In this document: positions 1-7,376 of the stretch, in pieces
How positions within the stretch are numbered: position 1 is the first letter of the stretch
Layout of the letters: each line of letters opens with the position of its first letter
NCBI GenBank assembly: GCA_013042495.1
Contig: JABDQB010000470.1
Span: forward strand, 1 to 13,738
Direction: 5' to 3'
DNA from: Gemmatimonadota bacterium
GTDB taxonomy: Bacteria; Gemmatimonadota; Gemmatimonadetes; Palauibacterales; Palauibacteraceae
DNA length: 13,738 nucleotides
Made by a program: the position numbers and the translations under genes
Notes under the pieces: model-generated
What the model was told of the DNA's origin: nothing
Database searches by the model: none
What the model saw: only the letters and a program-made list of their open reading frames with translations

Positions 1-23
1 GGCGCCCGCCGCCCGCGGGCGCC
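1..23. other. Perfect GC-only inverted repeat (hairpin)
   Basis: The arms at 1-9 and 15-23 are perfect reverse complements (9 bp), with a 5-base loop. The repeat lies 28 bases before the first start codon. It may be the end signal of a gene to the left of the window, but no T-run follows on either side, so it is not a classical intrinsic terminator. Its left part may be cut off by the window edge. Confidence 0.45.
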
Positions 24-51
24 CTGCACCGACCTTCCAACGGAGACCGTC

Positions 52-324
52 ATGCCTCCCGAAGTAGTCCTCGTGGTACTCGCAGGCATCTTCGGCCTTT
101 GCGGGTCGATCCTGATGGGTTATCGCATGTACTTCCGGCATACCGAGCGGCTCGAAGCTGGAGGCGCGGCTGACGATGAGAGTATCCAGGAACTGCGAGC
201 GGCGGTGGAGGATTTGCAGGACGAAGTACATGCTCTGCAGAAGGGAGCGGCCGGATTCGACGAGCGGCTCGAGTTCACCGAACGGCTATTGGCGAAACCC
301 CGTGATCAGGCGAAGACTGACTAG
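52..324 (+). CDS. Small membrane-anchored coiled-coil protein, PspB-like
   Basis: A 90-residue protein that starts at ATG 52 behind a GGAGA ribosome site (42-46). Residues about 4-25 are hydrophobic and glycine-containing and form one membrane segment. A basic/aromatic turn (YRMYFRH) follows at 24-30. Residues 43-83 are a charged heptad-like helix ending in DERLEFTERLLAK. This order (N-terminal membrane helix, short linker, coiled coil with an ERxxxxERLL-type end) resembles PspB of the phage-shock response, which is also about 75-90 residues. No pspA, pspC or pspF is visible next to it, so a stress role is inference from the resemblance only. The next gene begins 12 bases downstream on the same strand, so the two are probably co-transcribed. 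The protein is certainly small and membrane-anchored; the PspB link is moderate. Confidence 0.75.
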   Translation: MPPEVVLVVLAGIFGLCGSILMGYRMYFRHTERLEAGGAADDESIQELRAAVEDLQDEVHALQKGAAGFDERLEFTERLLAKPRDQAKTD

Positions 325-335
325 GGAGGCCCGCG

Positions 336-794
336 ATGCGTTCTGAGGCGACGACGGTAGAAGAGTACCTTGCTGAGTTGCCGGACGACCGCCGAGATGC
401 GCTCGAGGCGGTGCGGAAGGTGATCCTCGACAATTTGCCCGAAGGCTACGTGGAGGCGATGAACTGGGGGATGATCGCGTACGAGGTCCCGCTTGAAAGG
501 TATCCGGATACCTACAACAAGCAGCCCCTGGCGTTTGCCGCGCTCGCCTCGCAGAAGAACCACATGGCCGTGTACCTGACCGGGATCTACATCTCGGACG
601 AGGCACGGGACGAGTTTGAACAGGCGTACCGGGCCACCGGGAAGCGTTTCGACGTGGGCAAGTCGTGCGTCCGATTCAAGAAACTCGACGATCTGCCGCT
701 GGACTTGATCGGTGAGACGGTAGCGTCGCTGCCCGTCGAACGACTCATCAAACGCGTCGAAGAGGCAGGTTCGGTACGCAAGTCGAAGAGGTAG
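336..794 (+). CDS. DUF1801 (YdhG-like) domain protein
   Basis: A 152-residue soluble protein with a GGAGG ribosome site at 325-329. It shows the usual DUF1801 landmarks in order: an N-terminal helical start with YLAELPDDRR (11-20); a middle part with MNWGMIAYEVPL (42-53); LAFAALASQKNHMAVYL (65-81); and a C-terminal GKSCVRFKKLDDLPLDLIG (108-126), the conserved beta strand and loop before the last helix. Length is normal for the family. The family has a small alpha/beta fold and mostly unproven function; some members have been discussed as iron-chaperone-like, which nothing here can test. There is no signal peptide or membrane helix. It follows the small membrane protein by 12 bases in a likely two-gene unit and converges on the outer-membrane gene after 23 bases. 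Confidence 0.9.
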   Translation: MRSEATTVEEYLAELPDDRRDALEAVRKVILDNLPEGYVEAMNWGMIAYEVPLERYPDTYNKQPLAFAALASQKNHMAVYLTGIYISDEARDEFEQAYRATGKRFDVGKSCVRFKKLDDLPLDLIGETVASLPVERLIKRVEEAGSVRKSKR

Positions 795-817
795 TGCCGG
801 GCATGGCGGCGATCACC

Positions 818-2962
818 CTACAGCGGAGTTCTCCACGCCGGATTGACGCTCACCATCCACTCCCAGTCCCCGCCGTCGAGGCCCTTGGCCGCGTCGATCC
901 GGACGACGTCCCAGAACAGGCCGAGGCCGGCGCCGAGTGACGGCCGGACGCCCTCCGACTTCGTGACGCCGAAATTCTCGGCGGCCTCACGCGAGACCGT
1001 CGTGATCTCCGCCCAGCCAATGGACCCCAGGACGCGTACCCGCAGCCACGGTGCGACGATCTCCCTCGACACCGCGGTCAGGGCATACATGGCCTGGTCG
1101 CCGCCCCAGGGCCTGAACGCGTAGCCAGGCACGGTGCTCCGCCCACCGACGAGGAGCAGCCTCTGCTCGGGCAGGGTGCCTGTTGCCAGCGCGACGGCGC
1201 CCGCAGCCTCCCATTGCCACACGGCATCGGGATCCGGCGGTGTGGCCTCGAAGGAAGCGGTCCATCGCGTATACCCGAAGTCGCCTCCAGCGGCCAGCTG
1301 AGTGCGGAACGCCACGCTCCAGACGGCTGCGAGGGCGGACCCGAATCGGCGGGTCAACTCCAGGTCCAGGTGAGGGTCGGTGCCGTCCGTGATCGGGCGC
1401 ACGGGACGCGGCTCAACTGAGCCGATGGTTCCAGCAACGAGTTCCGCCGACCTCTGTTCTTCCCACACGGCGGTCATGGTGGCCGTCCAGGTGCCGACCG
1501 GGCTCGAGGCCGAGAGGGCCAGGCCGTCGCGAAAGTAGGGATCGACGTAGTCATCGCCCCGGAACGCAGCCCCGAACGTGGACACGATCCCAGCGGCCGC
1601 CGGGAACGGTCCGATGTCGGTGTGCCGCTCCAGGTATCCGTTCAGGCGAAGTGTCGTTTGCCCGACCCCTTGCCGGAGTTCGACCATCGCTTCGGGTTTC
1701 TCCCGGGAAAAGGCGTAGCCCGCCCACCCGAATAGCGCGGTGCGGCCTGCCGGCCGCCAGCTCGCGCCCGCGCCGAGCAGTAGCCCCTCCGCGCGTCTGA
1801 ATCGGATTCCAGATGAGAGGTCGGGAAGGAAGAAACGCACGCTGGCGTTGCCGCCCAGATATCGGCCGGCCGCTATCGAGATCGCCTCGCGCCGAACCTT
1901 CTCGAACCGGGCTGAATCCTCGGGAGCGAATTCGCTGGTAATCCGCATCTCCTGCCGCTGCCACCCGGCATAGCGCTCCAGTTCTTCCTGCGGAAGGGCC
2001 GCCACGCGGTGCCCACCCCGAAGCCGGTAGTGCGGATCGGGGTCCAGGTTGTAGTCCAGGATTTCGAAGTTCGAACGGATCGTGGTGGAGAACGGAAGGT
2101 CCATCCAACGAAGCTGACGCCGGACCTCCACCCGTTGCCGCACGGGAAGCCACCAGCGTCGATCCACCCAGCCGTTCGTGAGTTCGAGATTCACGCTGCT
2201 GACGGTCGGGTCCACATAGGTCGCCGGAGTGAACGATGCTGTCATGCGGGCGATCGCAAGGGATGCGTAGTCAAGGTCGAGCGTTCCAATGACACCCGGG
2301 TCGTCCTGGCAGGCCGGTCGCACCTGGATCCGATATTGCTGCGACGTGTGGGGCCCCACCATGACGGCCATGGAGTCCACGAGGCGGTACTCGTAGAACT
2401 CCGCGGCGCCGCCGGCGATCGGGTGCAGGACGTCCTTCACCTCGTCGCCCTCTCCCACCTCGATCGTGCTGCCGAAGTTCTCCATCACCAGGCTAAGGTG
2501 GTCGATGTGGTAGTGGATCCGGGTGGGAGCCCAGTTCACGTTGCGCCTGCCGAGCAGCGTTTGCAGCGAGCCCCGTCCACGGGCCCATTCCAGCTGAAGC
2601 GCGATGTGGTCCGTGCGGACGGTCTGTTCACCGCCAAAGTCGCCGAAGTCGGCGAGAAGATCGACATGCCCCTCGGCGTAAGCGTCGAATGCTCTGAGCG
2701 TGCTGTCCGAGTAGGCTTCCTGGCGCTCGATCGCGGCCTCGCGGATGATCCTGATCACCCGGGGGTCATCCCAGCCCGCAGTACCCGCATCGGGATAGGG
2801 TCGACACGCTGGCGGGGCGTCCTGGGCGGAAACGGGGGACACGCCGGCCAGCTGGCATGCACCGGCAAGTGCCAGGAAGGATACCGTAGCCCGGCCGGGC
2901 CAGGTCAGGGGCCAGACCCGTCGGGTCGGCCTGGGTCGGAGAAGCGGTTGATCGTCTGCCAC
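818..2962 (-). CDS. Predicted outer-membrane beta-barrel protein with DUF5686/Omp85-like organisation
   Basis: A 714-residue exported protein. The start is GTG at 2962, with no clear Shine-Dalgarno sequence before it. Residues 1-47 form a long signal peptide: arginines at 9-15, a hydrophobic core at about 27-42, and a VSA-Q cleavage site near 46. The mature N-terminal half (about 50-340) is a mixed, strand-rich periplasmic region. From about residue 370 the sequence alternates hydrophobic and polar residues, typical of transmembrane beta strands. Near the C-terminus GGRSTVPGYAFRPWGGDQ resembles the surface-antigen (Omp85/BamA-like) barrel motif. Bacteroidetes DUF5686 and related surface-antigen proteins have this arrangement. 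The last residue is Leu, not the usual aromatic barrel end. It lies 69 bases downstream of the RemA-like gene on the same strand. Substrate and role cannot be read from the sequence. Confidence 0.8.
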   Translation of the reverse strand: MADDQPLLRPRPTRRVWPLTWPGRATVSFLALAGACQLAGVSPVSAQDAPPACRPYPDAGTAGWDDPRVIRIIREAAIERQEAYSDSTLRAFDAYAEGHVDLLADFGDFGGEQTVRTDHIALQLEWARGRGSLQTLLGRRNVNWAPTRIHYHIDHLSLVMENFGSTIEVGEGDEVKDVLHPIAGGAAEFYEYRLVDSMAVMVGPHTSQQYRIQVRPACQDDPGVIGTLDLDYASLAIARMTASFTPATYVDPTVSSVNLELTNGWVDRRWWLPVRQRVEVRRQLRWMDLPFSTTIRSNFEILDYNLDPDPHYRLRGGHRVAALPQEELERYAGWQRQEMRITSEFAPEDSARFEKVRREAISIAAGRYLGGNASVRFFLPDLSSGIRFRRAEGLLLGAGASWRPAGRTALFGWAGYAFSREKPEAMVELRQGVGQTTLRLNGYLERHTDIGPFPAAAGIVSTFGAAFRGDDYVDPYFRDGLALSASSPVGTWTATMTAVWEEQRSAELVAGTIGSVEPRPVRPITDGTDPHLDLELTRRFGSALAAVWSVAFRTQLAAGGDFGYTRWTASFEATPPDPDAVWQWEAAGAVALATGTLPEQRLLLVGGRSTVPGYAFRPWGGDQAMYALTAVSREIVAPWLRVRVLGSIGWAEITTVSREAAENFGVTKSEGVRPSLGAGLGLFWDVVRIDAAKGLDGGDWEWMVSVNPAWRTPL

Positions 2963-2982
2963 GGGAGGGAATACAGGCGAGG

Positions 2983-3006
2983 GCCGTCGGGGTTTCCCCC
3001 TACGGC
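2983..3006 (-). other. RNA hairpin with GAAA tetraloop between two co-directional genes
   Basis: Read on the minus strand, bases 3006-2983 form GCCGT, an A/C-side mismatch, GGGG, loop GAAA, CCCC, a mismatch, then ACGGC: 5 bp plus 4 bp closed by a GNRA-type loop. It lies between the stop of the RemA-like gene (3032) and the GTG start of the outer-membrane gene (2962). There is no U-run after it, so it may be an attenuator, an RNA-processing or stabilising element, or simply a GC-rich stem. Confidence 0.45.
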
Positions 3007-3031
3007 AAGCCTGCCTGCGCCGGGCCAGGAC

Positions 3032-3466
3032 TCAACCGTCCGAAAAGAGGTCTTCCTGGGTCCCGGCGTCCTCGCTCGATGCGCTTCCGACGGCGCGGAG
3101 GCGGCGTGCCCACATCTCCGCGTCGAAGCTGCCCTCCCTCTTGAGCATACGTCGGATAACCGGCGGGAGCTCGCTCAACTCCTCTGCGAGCGCTGCCACG
3201 GCCGCCACGGCCTCCGCCGAACGGGACATTTCGTCCATTCCGGCCATCGCGTTCAGGATCGTCTGCTCAGAACGGGAGGCGACCACCGGATCCTCCCGCG
3301 TGGCCACGTACACCTCGGTTCGGCGGCCGGGGCCGCGACCTTCCTCGATCGGGAGAAGGCCCACGATCTCATCCGACCGCCAATACCTGCCGTATCCGAG
3401 GTAAACCATGCGTCCAGGAACGATTTCCACGACCTCCTCCGGGATGGGGTGTTGCCGCAAACTCAT
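3032..3466 (-). CDS. RemA-like (DUF370) regulator with C-terminal extension
   Basis: A 144-residue protein read from ATG 3466; an internal ATG at 3410 (Met20) is a second possible start. Residues 20-71 resemble the RemA/DUF370 fold: MVYLGYGRYWRSDEIVGLLP matches the family's start (hydrophobic-x-GFGN, then a strand with IV), and GRRTEVYVATREDPVVAS followed by EQTIL matches the family's GRRTR-strand-D-HVILS-ETI ending. The middle is shorter than in RemA of Bacillus, which is about 90 residues and is a DNA-binding regulator of biofilm genes. Residues 75-144 are an extra helical, Ala/Glu-rich tail ending in an acidic stretch (EDAGTQEDLFSDG). The gene is divergent from maeB and upstream of the outer-membrane gene, so control of either is possible. 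The open frame continues far upstream antisense to maeB, which is coincidental. The coding call is strong; the family call is moderate. Confidence 0.62.
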   Translation of the reverse strand: MSLRQHPIPEEVVEIVPGRMVYLGYGRYWRSDEIVGLLPIEEGRGPGRRTEVYVATREDPVVASRSEQTILNAMAGMDEMSRSAEAVAAVAALAEELSELPPVIRRMLKREGSFDAEMWARRLRAVGSASSEDAGTQEDLFSDG

Positions 3467-3622
3467 GGGCTCCGCGGAGGGTGTCAACCGGGTCCCGACC
3501 GTTCCGGAACCGAGCTGAAATTCCCCCCGCACGGAGGCAGGGTATTTGCTGTATATTTGCGAACCCCTCGCGGGTCCGGTGAGCGCCCGGCAGGAATGGA
3601 GAGGGCGGGCCGCCGGCCGGAG
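3467..3622. promoter_or_regulatory. Divergent control region between the RemA-like gene and maeB
   Basis: These 156 bases separate the two divergent start codons and contain the only clearly AT-rich island nearby (3541-3560). On the plus strand TATATTTG at 3552-3559 fits the TAnnTTTG minus-7 element known from Bacteroidetes promoters and also a TATATT minus-10 element. No good TTG or TTGACA lies at the right distance upstream. On the minus strand TATACA (3555-3550) is a possible minus-10 element, again without a good minus-35. A TTGACA on the minus strand (3487-3482) is not followed by a suitable minus-10. The promoter position is therefore likely, but its exact form is uncertain. Confidence 0.4.
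3543..3560. repeat. Heptamer direct repeat TATTTGC with 11-bp period
   Basis: TATTTGC occurs at 3543-3549 and again at 3554-3560. The copies start 11 bp apart, about one helical turn, inside the likely maeB promoter. Same-face direct repeats of this kind are typical of binding sites for a regulator dimer or an oligomer. RemA-type proteins are known to bind repeated sites as oligomers, so the divergent gene product is one candidate binder; this is inference. Confidence 0.4.
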
Positions 3623-5953
3623 ATGAAGACCATCGAACTGGAGCGGGAACCCGTGGCCAAGATTCGGAAGGAAGTGGCGCTTCGCTATCACTCGGAGGGA
3701 CGGCCCGGCAAGATCGAGGTCATCCCCACCAAGCCGTGCGCCACGCAGAGAGACCTGTCGCTGGCGTATACGCCCGGCGTGGCCGAACCGTGTCGCGAAA
3801 TCGAGAAGAACACCGAGGCGGTCTACCGCTACACGGCCCGCGGCAATCTCGTGGCCGTCGTTTCGAACGGAACGGCCGTGCTCGGACTCGGCAATATAGG
3901 ACCCGAGGCCTCGAAGCCGGTGATGGAGGGTAAGGGCGTACTCTTCAAGCGTTTCGCGGACATCGAAGTCTTCGACATCGAGATCGATGCCGCCGATCCG
4001 GCGGACGTGATTCGGTTCTGCGAGATGTTGGCCCCGACGGTGGGTGGCATCAACCTGGAGGACATCAAGGCGCCCGAGTGCTTCGAGATCGAGGACACAC
4101 TGAAGGAGCGTCTCGATATCCCCGTCTTCCACGACGACCAGCACGGCACGGCCATCATCTCCGGTGCCGCCCTGATCAATGCCCTGGAGCTGGCGGGCAA
4201 GAAGATCGACGAGGTGAAGGTCGTTTTCTCGGGCGCCGGAGCCTCGGCGATCGCAACGGCGAACCACTACGTCCGCCTGGGCGCCAACCCGAAGAACCTG
4301 TGGTTCGCGGATTCGAAGGGCGTGATCAGCACGAAGCGGGACAATCTTACCCCTACCAAGGCGAAGTACGCCCAGGACACCGACCTCGAGACGCTCGCCG
4401 AAGCGGCGGTCGGGGCCGATGTGCTGGTCGGCCTCAGCGTTGGCGGGATGTTCACGCCGGAGATGGTGAAGTCGATGGCGGACGATCCGATCGTATTCGC
4501 GATGGCGAACCCGGATCCGGAAATCCTGCCGGAGGACGCCCACGCAGCCCGTGACGACGTGATCATGGCCACGGGGCGGTCCGATTATCCCAACCAGGTG
4601 AACAACGTTCTCGGCTTCCCGTTCATCTTCCGCGGTGCGCTGGATGTCCGGGCGCGCGACATCAACGACGAGATGTTCCTCGCGGCGACGTATGCCCTGG
4701 CCGAGCTGGCCAAGGAAGATGTTCCCGAGTCGGTGGCGGCGGCTTACGAGGGCAGACGTCTCCACTTTGGCCGCGAATACCTGATCCCCACGCCGTTCGA
4801 CCACAGGGTCCTGATTCGCGAGGCGAGCGCGGTCGCTGAGGCGGCGATACGGACAGGCGTGGCTCGCAATCCGATCGATATCGAGGAATACAGGGGCCAG
4901 CTCGAGGCGCGGCTGGGGCCGGCTCGAGAGCTCATGCGCTCGATCATCGACACCGCGCAGCAGACGCCGAAACGAATCGTACTGCCCGAGGGCGAGCTCG
5001 AGGTGGTCGTGCGCGCCTCGCACGCGATCGTCGAGGAGCGCCTCGGCACACCGATCCTGCTCGGCGACCCGGACGTCATCCGCGAGGTTGCGGAGCGCGA
5101 GGAAGTCGACCTCGATGGCGTGGAGATACTCGACCCGCGCAGCTTCGGCAGCCTGGAAGCATACGCTGCGCGACTGTTCGACCGGCGCAAGCGCAAAGGC
5201 ATCACACACGATAGCGCCCTCAGGAAGATCAAGGATCCGCTCTACTTCGGCGCGATGATGGTGGATGCCGGTGACGCGGATACGCTGGTGGCCGGGGCGA
5301 ACCTGAGCTACCCGAACGCTCTTCGGCCTGCGCTTCAAGTGGTCGGGATGGAGCCAGGCGTTAAGAGCGTAGCTGGCCTGTTCATGCTCGTGTTCCAGAA
5401 GAACCTGTACTTCTTCGCCGACACGACCGTCAGCATCGACCCGACGCCGGAAGACATGGCGGAGACCGCGATCCTGACGGCGGACTTCGTACGCCGCCTG
5501 TCCATCAACCCGCGGGTCGGGATGATCTCGTTCTCGAACTTCGGATCCGCCAGGCACCCGGAGTCAGAGAAGGTCCGAAAGGCCGTGGAAATCGTAAAGC
5601 ACCTGCGGCCGGATATCACGATCGACGGCGAGATGCAGGCCGACACGGCCGTGGTGGAGGACATTCTCAGGAGTCGGTATCCGTTTTCCGATCTCAAGCG
5701 GCCCGCCAACGTGCTGGTGTTCCCGAACCTGACGGCGGCCAACGCGTCCTACAAGCTGCTTACGCGGCTGGGCGGCGCGACGGCGATCGGACCGGTACTC
5801 CTCGGCATGGCTAAACCGGTGCACCTGCTGCAGCGGGGCGCGACCGTGGAGGACATCACGAACCTGGCGGCGATCAGCGTGGTGGACGCGGCACACCGTG
5901 GCCATGAGGCGGACGTGGTGGAGGTCACCAAGGCCGAGTCGATCACGGCCTGA
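3623..5953 (+). CDS. maeB: NADP-dependent malic enzyme with C-terminal phosphotransacetylase-like domain
   Basis: A 776-residue enzyme that oxidatively decarboxylates malate to pyruvate, CO2 and NADPH in the cytosol. Residues about 1-425 are the malic enzyme part: LAYTPGVAEPC with the catalytic-type Tyr49, EGKGVLFK with Lys104, the metal-binding NLEDIKAPECFEIE (144-157), DDQHGTAIIS (171-180), the dinucleotide-binding GAGASAI (204-210), and GRSDYPNQVNNVL (318-330). Residues about 449-776 form the phosphotransacetylase-like domain (PKRIVLPEGE; SFSNFGSARHPE; FPNLTAANASYKLL), which in MaeB proteins is regulatory and binds acetyl-CoA rather than catalysing. Length matches E. coli MaeB (about 760). 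ATG 3623 is chosen because the N-terminus then fits the family. An in-frame ATG at 3596 is also possible, and neither has a well-spaced ribosome site. The open frame extends upstream to 2009 but that part is antisense to other genes. Confidence 0.95.
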   Translation: MKTIELEREPVAKIRKEVALRYHSEGRPGKIEVIPTKPCATQRDLSLAYTPGVAEPCREIEKNTEAVYRYTARGNLVAVVSNGTAVLGLGNIGPEASKPVMEGKGVLFKRFADIEVFDIEIDAADPADVIRFCEMLAPTVGGINLEDIKAPECFEIEDTLKERLDIPVFHDDQHGTAIISGAALINALELAGKKIDEVKVVFSGAGASAIATANHYVRLGANPKNLWFADSKGVISTKRDNLTPTKAKYAQDTDLETLAEAAVGADVLVGLSVGGMFTPEMVKSMADDPIVFAMANPDPEILPEDAHAARDDVIMATGRSDYPNQVNNVLGFPFIFRGALDVRARDINDEMFLAATYALAELAKEDVPESVAAAYEGRRLHFGREYLIPTPFDHRVLIREASAVAEAAIRTGVARNPIDIEEYRGQLEARLGPARELMRSIIDTAQQTPKRIVLPEGELEVVVRASHAIVEERLGTPILLGDPDVIREVAEREEVDLDGVEILDPRSFGSLEAYAARLFDRRKRKGITHDSALRKIKDPLYFGAMMVDAGDADTLVAGANLSYPNALRPALQVVGMEPGVKSVAGLFMLVFQKNLYFFADTTVSIDPTPEDMAETAILTADFVRRLSINPRVGMISFSNFGSARHPESEKVRKAVEIVKHLRPDITIDGEMQADTAVVEDILRSRYPFSDLKRPANVLVFPNLTAANASYKLLTRLGGATAIGPVLLGMAKPVHLLQRGATVEDITNLAAISVVDAAHRGHEADVVEVTKAESITA

Positions 5954-6005
5954 CCACACCTAACGCCTGAACCGGCCTCGGCCCCCGTTTGCAGCCACGT
6001 CCTAT

Positions 6006-6010
6006 GGAGG
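6006..6010 (+). promoter_or_regulatory. GGAGG ribosome site that selects a GTG start
   Basis: GGAGG ends 5 bases before GTG 6016. The in-frame ATG at 6004 contains this motif itself, and the TTG at 5989 has no ribosome site. The site therefore favours GTG 6016 as the start of the HD-domain gene. Confidence 0.7.
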
Positions 6011-6015
6011 AGCCT

Positions 6016-7350
6016 GTGTCGCGTTCCACAGACCGCACCGTACGGGATCCACTGTGGCAGAACGTGCACCTGGATGCGGCTGCGGCGTCCGTGGTCGACA
6101 CCCCGGAGTTTCAGCGCCTCCGTCGGGTGAAGCAGCTCGGCTTCGCCCACCTCGTATACCCCGGCGCCGTTCACAACCGCTTCCTGCACGCCCTCGGCGT
6201 CTACCATCTCACGGGTCGCGCGATCGAGGCGCTGGGGCGAAAGGGGGACCTCGAGCGCCTGGACGACCTGTCGCGGAAGACGATTCCCGAAATCAAGCTG
6301 GCCGCGCTGCTACATGACGTTGGCCACTACGCGTTCTCGCACGCGATGGAAGAGCTGGAACCCGACTCCATCCCCGGTCACCACGAAGAGGTGGCCGACC
6401 AGTTTCTCGATTCACCCGGCATCCGCGCAGCCCTCGGAGGACAGGGCGCAGGTGCCGTGCAGCGGATCGGCGACCTGATCCGGGGGCGCTCCAAGCATCC
6501 GCTGCAGGGACTGGTGTCAGGCTCGCTGGACCTCGACAAGATCGATTATCTGCGCCGGGACAGCTTGTTCTGCGGCGTCCCGTATGGAGCCGTAGACGTG
6601 GATCGTCTTCTCGACTCCCTCACGCTGGCCCGCGAGTCCGAATCGGGTTCTCTCGAGGTCGCCGTGACCGAGAAGGGGATCTCGGCGCTCGAGTCACTGA
6701 TGCTCGCCAAGTACCAGATGTTCCGGAACGTTTACTGGCACCACGCCGTGCGATCGGCGACGGTGGCGTTTCGGCGACTTGTCGAAGGGTCACTGGAGAC
6801 GGGACTGCTGCTTCGAGAAGACCTGGCGGGTCCGACGGACGAGGAGTTGTTGAATCTGCTGGCCGCCCGGATGGAAAGCGGGGGGACGCCCCCCATTCTC
6901 GGCACGTTGCTCATGGCGCTGGTGGACCGGCGGCTCCCGAAGCGCACGATCGAACTGCTCGGAGACGAACTACCGGAGGGGATCGCCGACTGGCTACCGC
7001 ATCGCCGGGACCTGGTGCGGCGCGTCGAGGACCGCCTCGCGGCGGAGCGCGGCCTGGAGCCAGGGGCTGTCTTTCTGGACTATCCCTCCAACCCGCGCAT
7101 GCTGGAATTACGCTTGCTACTGGTTCGCCGCCGCGGTGAGGTGATCCGACTCACTTCCGAGGGAGAAGCAGGCCTGATCGACCTTCCCCGTCTTGGGCGC
7201 TCCCTGCACCACACGACGCGGGTGTTGCGGGTGTTCTGCCTCGAGGCGGACGCGCGCTGGGATCCGGAACCACTGCTCGAATTGTTGGCTTCGCCCGAGG
7301 ACGACGTAGAAAGACGGTTGGAGTCAGGGGAACCGATCTACAGCGACTGA
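6016..7350 (+). CDS. HD-domain phosphohydrolase (dNTP triphosphohydrolase/SAMHD1-like)
   Basis: A 444-residue cytosolic protein read from GTG 6016. Family landmarks appear in order: DPLWQNVHLD (11-20) and EFQRLRRVKQLGFAHLVYPGA (31-51); the first metal His in HNRFLHALGVYHL (His58); the HD pair in LLHDVGHYAFSHAME (His100, Asp101, with His104); a GHHEE segment (121-125); and SLDLDKIDYLRRDSLFCGV (170-188) with the second conserved Asp and the RDS-x-G signature. The set H...HD...D is complete, so it should be an active metal-dependent phosphohydrolase. Relatives hydrolyse dNTPs or other nucleotides; the substrate here is not known. The C-terminal 200 residues are helical and less conserved. It starts 62 bases after maeB and might be read from the same transcript. 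It converges on the phosphatase gene with 22 bases between stop codons. Confidence 0.88.
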   Translation: MSRSTDRTVRDPLWQNVHLDAAAASVVDTPEFQRLRRVKQLGFAHLVYPGAVHNRFLHALGVYHLTGRAIEALGRKGDLERLDDLSRKTIPEIKLAALLHDVGHYAFSHAMEELEPDSIPGHHEEVADQFLDSPGIRAALGGQGAGAVQRIGDLIRGRSKHPLQGLVSGSLDLDKIDYLRRDSLFCGVPYGAVDVDRLLDSLTLARESESGSLEVAVTEKGISALESLMLAKYQMFRNVYWHHAVRSATVAFRRLVEGSLETGLLLREDLAGPTDEELLNLLAARMESGGTPPILGTLLMALVDRRLPKRTIELLGDELPEGIADWLPHRRDLVRRVEDRLAAERGLEPGAVFLDYPSNPRMLELRLLLVRRRGEVIRLTSEGEAGLIDLPRLGRSLHHTTRVLRVFCLEADARWDPEPLLELLASPEDDVERRLESGEPIYSD

Positions 7351-7376
7351 CCCGGAAAGAAGGAAGCCGGAGTCAG
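7347..7376. terminator. Terminator-like hairpin spanning two convergent stop codons
   Basis: CTGAC plus CCGG (7347-7355) pairs with CCGG, a bulged A, and GTCAG (7367-7376), leaving an 11-base purine loop. The stem is 9 bp and includes both stop codons, of the HD-domain gene at 7348-7350 and of the phosphatase gene at 7373-7375. It could end transcription from both sides, but no T-run is present, so a Rho-independent role is uncertain. Confidence 0.4.

Noticed and set aside
1551..2153. 200-codon reverse frame inside the outer-membrane gene
   Set aside because: Same strand but another frame; low-complexity Gly/Arg/Ala composition, no domain, fully inside a convincing gene.
3482..3487. TTGACA on the minus strand as a promoter for the RemA-like gene
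   Set aside because: At 16-18 bases downstream there is no minus-10-like sequence, and transcription would start inside the chosen coding region.
2009..3622. Open forward frame of 538 codons in front of maeB, joined to it without a stop
   Set aside because: It is antisense to the outer-membrane and RemA-like genes, its translation is His/Arg/Gly/Pro-rich without domains, and MaeB homology begins only near 3623. Long antisense open frames are common in GC-rich coding DNA.
3467..5557. Long reverse open frame antisense to maeB that joins the RemA-like gene
   Set aside because: The translation is Arg/His/Asp-rich and unlike any known protein. Only the part from 3466 to 3032 shows protein-like conservation.
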